A stretch of 17,549 nt of DNA from CAIPAT01 sp037144075 (GTDB lineage Bacteria > Verrucomicrobiota > Lentisphaeria > Victivallales > Victivallaceae): positions 1 through 17,549 of the forward strand of contig JBAWXM010000077.1 of assembly GCA_037144075.1 (NCBI GenBank), in the 5' to 3' direction. Position 1 is the first letter of the stretch, and every line of letters begins with the position of its first letter. The notes under the pieces are model-generated. The model had not been told where the DNA came from and ran no database searches. It worked only from the letters and a program-made list of their open reading frames with translations. Of this stretch, positions 12,641 to 17,549 are shown piece after piece. The position numbers and the translations under genes are program-made.

Positions 12641-14290
12641 ATGCCGCGTTATGAAGAAAAAACTCCAGGATGGATTGTCGCGGCGCTGGTTCTGGTTGCA
12701 GCTTTCCTGATTATTTATTCTCCCTGGCAGCTGGGTGACAGGGAACTTTACTGGCAGGAGGGATATTTTGCGGCGCAGTCAATGGAAATGGACTATTTCA
12801 TGCCGATGACCTTTGCGCACGGCATGGTCATTCAGGATTCGTTCCCGCTTTTTCCGTGGAATGCCGCCGTTATCCACAATGAATTCGGCGTTCCCATGGA
12901 AATGACTTTGCGTTTTATTTCTATAATAGCGCTGGGGATAATTGCGGTGCTGGTCTGGTTTGCCGCCCGTAGCGCCGGCGGAATCCAGGCGGCGGCGGTC
13001 GCCGCTGCGATGATGATCAGCACCAGCATTGTTGTTGAGAAAAGTATTGAAGGATATCCGAATACGCTGCTGCTGCTGGCCTTGACTGCCGCGTGGCTTT
13101 CCTGGTTTATGCTTGGTGCCGGCAGGAGCAACTGGAGCGGCGCGTGGGCGGCGGCTCTTTTCTTTGCCGGCCTGGCGTTCTACACTTTCGGGTTTTCGGC
13201 GCTGATATATTTCTTTTTTCCGATGATCTTCATGCGCCGTCCGCTGAGCATCTGGACCAAAATGAATAAACCGGGTTTTTATATCGGCCTGGCGGTGCTG
13301 GTCGGTTTTATCATGCTATGGGCGTTTCCGCATATTATGTTCGCAAATACTTTCCCGTTCAAATCGCTGGAATTTGAACCGGATTCAATCGCGGTTTACA
13401 TTGAGCATCTGGTAACGTTTCCGTTTGACGTGGCAATCCGGCTGATGCCGTGGACGCTGCTGGCATGGGCGCCGTTCTGCGTTGAATATTTCCCGCTGGA
13501 CAAGACCCCGATTTTCAGCCGTTTTCTGCGCATTATTGTAATTTCACTGTTTTTTCTGCTCTGGATCAGCCCGTTCACTGAACCGCGGGACATCATGGTG
13601 CTGATTCCGCCTGTGGCGATTATGACCGGCATCAACTACTGGCTGGTGGTCAGGCGGTACGGCGATAAGTTTTTGATGCTGATGAAACTGCTTTCATTCC
13701 CGGTTTTCATCGTCGGCGGCATAATCATAATTTTCTATCTGCTGCCCGCTGACTGGTGGAACAGTATTTTTTCCCTGCAGAAAGGCATTGGTTTCAGGAA
13801 TAATCCTAAATACATCATAGTAGGCATGACATGGGGGATGCTGTCGGTGGCTGTAGGCATCGCCTTGATTCATGTGAAAATACGGCCCTATATCTGGTCT
13901 TACATTCTGATCATTGTCTGCGGCGTGATGTTCTTTTTCTGGTCATTGATCCATCCTTACAAAGCGCAGGACCAGACGAGGAAGAATCTTGGACGGGAAC
14001 TGCGGGCAGCGCTGTCAGCAGAGAATGTCACAGAGAAAGACGTTGTTTACACAGGCCCGAATCTCGGTCTCTACGGAGAATGCTTTTACATGGGCGGCAA
14101 AATCGTCACCGTGAATTCTGTTGAAGAAATTCCGGCTGACCAGAAAGTTGTCTATCTCATCAGCACCGAGTTCCCGCAAGTTCCGGAACGTCGCTGGCGC
14201 AATCTGCTGCCTAATCAGAAAACCTATAAAGACAAACGGATTTGTCTCTGGCAGGGGATTAAACTTGAGAAGAAAAAAACTTTGAAATGA
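12641..14290 (+). CDS. GT-C membrane glycosyltransferase, ArnT/PMT-like (GT39/GT83)
   Basis: A 549-residue integral membrane protein. Roughly a dozen hydrophobic helices occupy residues ~10-440, and a ~95-residue soluble C-terminal domain follows. The first periplasmic loop, LGDRELYWQEGYFAAQSMEM (31-50), sits where ArnT-like enzymes carry their acidic catalytic motif near the first helix, and the next loop (SFPLFPW...FGVPMEMTLR) matches the 'PP/PLF.W......G..E...R' pattern. Such enzymes move a sugar from a polyprenyl-phosphate donor to lipid A, protein or another envelope acceptor; donor and acceptor are unknown here. Its stop overlaps the rlmN start by 4 nt (ATGA), implying translational coupling. 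GGAG at 12623-12626 is a rather distant ribosome site (14 nt). Confidence 0.8.
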   Translation: MPRYEEKTPGWIVAALVLVAAFLIIYSPWQLGDRELYWQEGYFAAQSMEMDYFMPMTFAHGMVIQDSFPLFPWNAAVIHNEFGVPMEMTLRFISIIALGIIAVLVWFAARSAGGIQAAAVAAAMMISTSIVVEKSIEGYPNTLLLLALTAAWLSWFMLGAGRSNWSGAWAAALFFAGLAFYTFGFSALIYFFFPMIFMRRPLSIWTKMNKPGFYIGLAVLVGFIMLWAFPHIMFANTFPFKSLEFEPDSIAVYIEHLVTFPFDVAIRLMPWTLLAWAPFCVEYFPLDKTPIFSRFLRIIVISLFFLLWISPFTEPRDIMVLIPPVAIMTGINYWLVVRRYGDKFLMLMKLLSFPVFIVGGIIIIFYLLPADWWNSIFSLQKGIGFRNNPKYIIVGMTWGMLSVAVGIALIHVKIRPYIWSYILIIVCGVMFFFWSLIHPYKAQDQTRKNLGRELRAALSAENVTEKDVVYTGPNLGLYGECFYMGGKIVTVNSVEEIPADQKVVYLISTEFPQVPERRWRNLLPNQKTYKDKRICLWQGIKLEKKKTLK

Positions 14291-15342
14291 GCGCTGCGAA
14301 TAAAAAGCTGCTTTGTTCCCTTGCCGCCGAAGATGTCAAGGCGTGGGTTGCCGCGCATGAAGCGCCGGCTTTCCGCGCTTCTCAAATCCTGGACTGGATA
14401 TACAGGAAACGAATCATAATCCCGGACGCGATGAGCAATCTGCCACCCGGTCTGCGCCAGGCTCTGGGTGAAGATTTCATCTGTGCCTCATCCACTGTTG
14501 AAAGCGAAGCCGCCGCCGGTGACGGCACCGTGAAACTGCTGTTGCGGCTGCACGATGGCGAAGCCGTGGAAATGGTTATTATCCCCGCGCCGGACAGAAT
14601 GACATTCTGCCTCAGCACGCAGGTTGGCTGTCCCGTGCAATGCCGCTTCTGCGCCAGCGGCGCGGACGGACTGGTCCGTAATCTTGACGCCGGTGAAATG
14701 CTTGAACAATTTTTTCACGGCTGCGCTAAAACCGGCGGCCTGCCGGACAATATTGTGTTCATGGGGATTGGCGAAGGCCTGCTTAATTTCAGCAATCTTG
14801 AAAGGGCCGTCCGGCTGCTCTGCGATCCCGAATATGTCGGCCTGGGTGCCCGCCGGATTACCGTATCAACCAGCGGCTTTGTGCCCGGCATGCGCCAACT
14901 GGCCGACCTCGGACGCCAGGTGAATCTGGCAGTTTCACTCCATGCCGTGGACGATGCGGCGCGCGCCGCGCTCATCCCCGATAAACTGCGTTACCCGATT
15001 AATGATATCCTCGACGCCTGCGAATATTACCGCGAAAAAACCGGACGGATGATTACTTTTGAATATACCTTGCTTGACGGCGTCAATGACAAGCCCGGCG
15101 ACGCCGAAAAACTGGCCGCGCTTGCCAGGCGCATGCATGCTAAAGTCAACCTTATTCCGTATAATCAGACCACCGCTGATTTTCGCCGTCCGCCCGATAA
15201 AGCAATCCGGAGTTTTCATGCCATTCTGGAACGCCATGACATTCAAGTCACGCTCCGCATGGAGAAAGGTTCGAAAGTCAGCGCCGCCTGCGGCCAGCTC
15301 CGCGCAAAGCATTCACATAAGCAGGAACAATCAACAAAATAG
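14287..15342 (+). CDS. rlmN: Dual-specificity RNA methyltransferase RlmN-like radical SAM enzyme
   Basis: Installs C2-methyl on adenosine 2503 of 23S rRNA and A37 of some tRNAs. The radical-SAM cluster motif CX3CX2C is C115, C119, C122 (GCPVQCRFCASG). The mechanistic cysteines are C108 (TFCLSTQVG) and C335 (VSAACGQL), which carry the methyl relay in this family. VSTSGFVP and VSLHAVDDAAR are also conserved. Two motif positions differ from the textbook form: the SAM-binding GMGEPL.N reads GIGEGLLN (160-167), and the residues before AACGQL lack the usual Asp (KGSKVSAACGQL). The 351-residue length is normal. Cfr is the alternative paralogue, but the N-terminal domain and QVGC fit RlmN better. It starts by ATGA overlap within the glycosyltransferase gene. 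Confidence 0.93.
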   Translation: MSAANKKLLCSLAAEDVKAWVAAHEAPAFRASQILDWIYRKRIIIPDAMSNLPPGLRQALGEDFICASSTVESEAAAGDGTVKLLLRLHDGEAVEMVIIPAPDRMTFCLSTQVGCPVQCRFCASGADGLVRNLDAGEMLEQFFHGCAKTGGLPDNIVFMGIGEGLLNFSNLERAVRLLCDPEYVGLGARRITVSTSGFVPGMRQLADLGRQVNLAVSLHAVDDAARAALIPDKLRYPINDILDACEYYREKTGRMITFEYTLLDGVNDKPGDAEKLAALARRMHAKVNLIPYNQTTADFRRPPDKAIRSFHAILERHDIQVTLRMEKGSKVSAACGQLRAKHSHKQEQSTK

Positions 15343-15359
15343 AACATATTAGAGACTAT

Positions 15360-15376
15360 GCATTCATGCTGAATGT
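15360..15376 (+). promoter_or_regulatory. Hairpin in place of a ribosome site
   Basis: GCATTCA (15360-15366) and TGAATGT (15370-15376) form a 7-bp stem with a 3-nt loop that ends 3 bases before the ATG at 15380. No Shine-Dalgarno-like sequence is visible there, so the start may be reached by coupling from rlmN or exposed by melting of the hairpin. Confidence 0.35.
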
Positions 15377-15379
15377 AAC

Positions 15380-16072
15380 ATGAAAATCAATAACAAAAAC
15401 TTTACTTCCGCGCTTTTGACTCTGGCGCTTTTATTCTTTTGCCTGATTTCAGGCACGCTTGCCAGGGCGGAAAATGCGGGGGAAGGTAATGAGTTTGTCG
15501 CCGGATATCTTGCGCGGCTGCTGATTAACGAAGTTCCATTTCCGGGCGAGGGTGGATATAAGAGCGTCGAAGACAGCAAAATCGCGATGACGCAGATATT
15601 ATGGGTGATTCATTGCCGGAGACAGCAAATTCCGCCGGGATACCTGCAGGAACATATCGCCAATATTGCGTCCGATGACATAATTGATATAATAACTGCC
15701 GAAGGCCAGTGCGATGGATTCTTTCGCAACGAGCAAGGCGTTGCCGTAGTGAATCCCCGCGTTGAAAAACGCTTCAAGTATCTTTTTTACATCGCAAACA
15801 AGGGCGGCAAACCGGGAAAATTCGCCGAACTGCTTAATTACGGGCAGGGGCTGGCGAAAGCCTATGTCGAAGGCGGCATTGAACAGGCTGACCGTTTTGC
15901 CGGACTTCAGATTATCAAAGGAGTCATGGTTACCGGTCGCGCTTATGCGTGGATGACCGATAAGGACTATTACCGGCCCGGAGGAAATTTTGTGTTTATT
16001 CCGGACTCGCTGAACGGATCGCTCGGCGGAAACCGCTTCTTTACACTCAAAAAAAAGGCTGATGTCAAATGA
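15380..16072 (+). CDS. Secreted protein, possibly SleB-like cell-wall hydrolase
   Basis: A 230-residue protein with a signal peptide (hydrophobic run ALLTLALLFFCLISGTLARA, about 11-30). The mature part starts with a possible acidic catalytic region, INEVPFPGEGGYKSVEDSKIAMTQILWVIHCRR (about 50-82), and ends with GGNFVFIP...LGGNRFFTLKK. An early Glu, an 'A...IL.V...R' helix and a closing 'GN.FF' recall the SleB/CwlJ hydrolase fold, which cleaves cortex or cell-wall peptidoglycan. This resemblance is weak and by eye, so function is a suggestion only. It lies 37 bases after rlmN with no clear ribosome site, and its stop overlaps the start of the next secreted protein (ATGA), so the two are likely made together and may act together. 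Confidence 0.75.
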   Translation: MKINNKNFTSALLTLALLFFCLISGTLARAENAGEGNEFVAGYLARLLINEVPFPGEGGYKSVEDSKIAMTQILWVIHCRRQQIPPGYLQEHIANIASDDIIDIITAEGQCDGFFRNEQGVAVVNPRVEKRFKYLFYIANKGGKPGKFAELLNYGQGLAKAYVEGGIEQADRFAGLQIIKGVMVTGRAYAWMTDKDYYRPGGNFVFIPDSLNGSLGGNRFFTLKKKADVK

Positions 16073-16965
16073 AAAAACTGATTCTGATCTTGCTTTTAAC
16101 GTTTATGTCGCTGTCGTCAGGTTTGCTGAAAGGCGAAGCCGCCACCGCCAAACAGGTCCCGCCTGAAGTCATTGAGAAGAAATTTCTTTACGAAGTAGCA
16201 AAACATCTTCACCGCTGGTATCTGGATGAAATTGATATCGAAAATATCAATGAAAAAGAGGATATGGTTTTTCTATTCCGTGTCCTCGATGTGAAACTTG
16301 ATGAAGGCGACAAAAGCCAGTATGTGGAAATAATCATTCCGGCGCTTAAGCTTTCTGTAAAAATGAAAAAGGCTGATTACCGGATAGATGAACTTGACGT
16401 CACTGTCAAAAGCAAATACTTTAAGATTAATAATGTTGCCAGATACGGTAAGGAATTCGAGATACCTGAAGGCTGCGCCTCCGTGACTATGAATGTTAAG
16501 GAAATGAAGGATTACCTGTTCAAGACCCGCCACGACGTTGAATTTCCGTCGCCTGAACTTAATGCGAGAATTAAAAAGGCTTTCCGCAAGGAGTTTACGG
16601 ATGTGCTGATGAAGATGGCTGATCCGAAAAAACTCAAAGGCGAAAGGATAACCTTCATTTCGCCGCTGTCGCCGGTGGCTAATGAATTCTGGGTTTTTAT
16701 GGAACACGGCAAACTCCTGCTGCACTGTTCGTCCGACATTGATCTGGACAATCCTGCGCTATGGGAGCATGCATCATTAACTTTTAAACTTTACGATGCA
16801 TTTAACCAGACCGTAGTCTCTCTGGATGAGGCCGCCGGGGATAACTCATTTATGACCCGCGCCCAGATCGGCCGCGCCCTTTACAACTGCGTAGTCCTGG
16901 GCCAGCGGATAATCGTGTTTGCCGCCGAAGCCGAGAAAGACATGCCCAGGCCGGCCGGAAAATAA
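16069..16965 (+). CDS. Secreted protein of unknown function (298 aa)
   Basis: Begins with a strong signal peptide (MKKLILILLLTFMSLSSGLL, cut likely near GEA-AT, residue 24-25). The mature protein is highly charged and of mixed alpha/beta character. The first part (EVAKHLHRWYLDE...DMVFLFRVLD) could be a helix-strand unit, the middle holds several Lys-rich strands, and the end (MTRAQIGRALYNCVVLGQRIIVFAAEAEKD) is an amphipathic helix. No catalytic motif, lipobox or membrane anchor is recognised. It starts by 4-nt overlap with the preceding secreted-protein gene and is the last gene of the operon; its stop lies in the loop of the terminator. It might be a periplasmic partner or substrate-binding companion of its neighbour, but this is only positional. 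Confidence 0.8.
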   Translation: MKKLILILLLTFMSLSSGLLKGEAATAKQVPPEVIEKKFLYEVAKHLHRWYLDEIDIENINEKEDMVFLFRVLDVKLDEGDKSQYVEIIIPALKLSVKMKKADYRIDELDVTVKSKYFKINNVARYGKEFEIPEGCASVTMNVKEMKDYLFKTRHDVEFPSPELNARIKKAFRKEFTDVLMKMADPKKLKGERITFISPLSPVANEFWVFMEHGKLLLHCSSDIDLDNPALWEHASLTFKLYDAFNQTVVSLDEAAGDNSFMTRAQIGRALYNCVVLGQRIIVFAAEAEKDMPRPAGK

Positions 16966-16981
16966 ATGGCCGGCTTTTTTT
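16950..16981 (+). terminator. Intrinsic terminator overlapping the last stop codon
   Basis: GCCGGCC (16950-16956) and GGCCGGC (16968-16974) form a perfect 7-bp GC stem, followed by seven T. The TAA stop (16963-16965) lies in the 11-nt loop, so the 5' arm encodes the last residues of the secreted protein. Confidence 0.85.
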
Positions 16982-17007
16982 AGGATTATTGACAGAGCGC
17001 AACTCTT

Positions 17008-17042
17008 AGATACCCGTTGCGCATAACGGGTATCTAGTTTTT
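17008..17042 (+). terminator. Second strong terminator hairpin
   Basis: AGATACCCGTT (17008-17018) and AACGGGTATCT (17025-17035) form a perfect 11-bp stem with a 6-nt loop, GCGCAT, followed by AGTTTTT. It lies 34 bases after the first terminator of the same operon and may be a back-up. Confidence 0.75.
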
Positions 17043-17125
17043 ATAAGATTTTCAAACAACTTCTTCGACAAACGGTTAAGTTTGCCATTAACTTATAACA
17101 TTTTTGTAATTTTCAGCTTTTTCGA

Positions 17126-17150
17126 CATTTTGGACAGTCACTGTGCAAAG
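17126..17150 (+). repeat. 'TTTTGGACA...TGTGCA' phrase, copy 1
   Basis: CATTTTGGACAGTC at 17126-17139 is followed by ACTGTGCAAAG. Related copies lie at about 17315-17347, 17434-17459 and 17495-17541, and a partial one at 7725-7747. Confidence 0.5.
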
Positions 17151-17161
17151 AGGCTTCATCA

Positions 17162-17221
17162 AAGTAGGGCGGTTTTGCCAAAACCGCCTCATGGGCCAGT
17201 TTCGGCGAAACTGACCTACTT
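17162..17221. repeat. Palindromic three-way-junction element (REP-like)
   Basis: An outer stem AAGTAGG (17162-17168) / CCTACTT (17215-17221) encloses two perfect hairpins: GCGGTTTT/AAAACCGC (17169-17176 / 17180-17187, loop GCC) and CAGTTTC/GAAACTG (17197-17203 / 17207-17213, loop GGC). The layout resembles mobile REP/BIME-type intergenic palindromes. Confidence 0.65.
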
Positions 17222-17284
17222 AAAACTCCGCACGCTACCTCCACACCGAGACTTTAGAGTATCGTTGAACTTAATGTCTTTCAT

Positions 17285-17305
17285 TTTCAACTTTCAATTT
17301 TCAAT
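17285..17305 (+). repeat. TTTCAAY heptamer array, 3 units
   Basis: Three heptamers in direct succession: TTTCAAC, TTTCAAT, TTTCAAT. A 4-unit array of the same heptamers lies about 180 bp downstream. Confidence 0.75.
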
Positions 17306-17376
17306 TGTTATCCTCATTTTGGACATTCCGGACAGTCTTGTGCAGAACCATCCCGTCATTGCGGGACCATTTCTCG

Positions 17377-17400
17377 CACAAAGCCACAAAGGCACAGAGA
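17377..17400 (+). repeat. Three 8-bp CACAAAG-type units
   Basis: CACAAAGC, CACAAAGG and CACAGAGA follow each other without a gap. A related phrase, GGCAAAGCCGCAGAGAAA, lies near 7891-7908 in the other mosaic. Confidence 0.6.
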
Positions 17401-17468
17401 AATCCTTTTCTTTGTTTTTAACAGCCACTCCGACACTTTGGATAGCCGTTGTGCATAACGCTTTGTGT

Positions 17469-17496
17469 TTTCAATTTTCAATTTTCAACTTTCAAT
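17469..17496 (+). repeat. TTTCAAY heptamer array, 4 units
   Basis: Heptamers TTTCAAT, TTTCAAT, TTTCAAC, TTTCAAT in succession, running directly into another 'TTTGGACAC' phrase. Confidence 0.75.
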
Positions 17497-17549
17497 TTTG
17501 GACACCCGTCCTGTACATTTTGGACACACTCATGCAGAACCGTTTCCAA

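Larger units (their letters stand above)
16966..17549. other. Gene-free repeat mosaic at the right end
   Basis: About 580 bp with no credible ORF. In order it contains the end of the operon terminator, a second strong terminator hairpin, a three-way-junction inverted repeat, two TTTCAAY heptamer arrays, an 8-bp array and at least four variants of a 'TTTTGGACA...TGCA' phrase. The mosaic runs off the right edge. Confidence 0.65.

Noticed and set aside
17285..17496. CRISPR array
   Set aside because: The repeats are 7-8 bp with no spacers, and there are no cas genes.

Overview
The window looks like chromosomal DNA from an anaerobic Gram-negative bacterium. The best guess is the PVC superphylum, probably Lentisphaerota or a relative. 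Four things point that way: a superoxide-reductase/rubrerythrin/flavodiiron oxygen defence with no catalase or superoxide dismutase in view, a compact alanyl-tRNA synthetase, an RlmN of the 'ASG..G..RNL' flavour, and several secreted proteins of unknown family. This is inference from protein character; no rRNA marker is present. I saw no tRNA, rRNA, CRISPR, transposase or phage gene.

Layout. (1) 1-264: a gene-free leader with a possibly structured RNA at its left end. (2) 265-3865, + strand: compact alaS, a STAS-domain protein, and two tandem paralogous CBS-domain proteins. (3) 4112-7653, + strand: an oxygen/peroxide defence cluster. It encodes a PerR-type Fur-family regulator that seems to start at an ATT codon, then rubrerythrin, desulfoferrodoxin (superoxide reductase), ferritin, flavodiiron protein and rubredoxin. 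(4) 7654-8385: about 730 bp without a convincing gene, made of degenerate repeats, two strong hairpins with T-runs, a 14-bp inverted repeat and a 44-codon ORF. (5) 11613-8386, - strand: an operon of rhomboid protease, queA and a UMF1-type MFS permease. (6) 11889-16965, + strand: a secreted protein, a GT-C (ArnT-like) membrane glycosyltransferase, rlmN, and two more secreted proteins joined by a 4-nt overlap, closed by a terminator that overlaps the last stop codon. (7) 16966-17549: a second repeat mosaic with a three-way-junction inverted repeat, TTTCAAY heptamer arrays, an 8-bp array and a recurring 'TTTTGGACA...TGTGCA' phrase.

How the genes work together. Region 3 forms one pathway. PerR would sense peroxide and control the cluster. 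Desulfoferrodoxin reduces superoxide to peroxide, rubrerythrin reduces peroxide to water, flavodiiron protein reduces O2 (or NO) to water (or N2O), and ferritin stores the iron these reactions would otherwise expose to Fenton chemistry. Rubredoxin is the likely electron donor to the three redox enzymes.

The points most worth a second look are the non-canonical start of perR with a candidate operator on its promoter, the Cys-to-Ser change in desulfoferrodoxin centre I, the compact AlaRS, and the two intergenic repeat mosaics. I did not find a clearly new multi-gene system.
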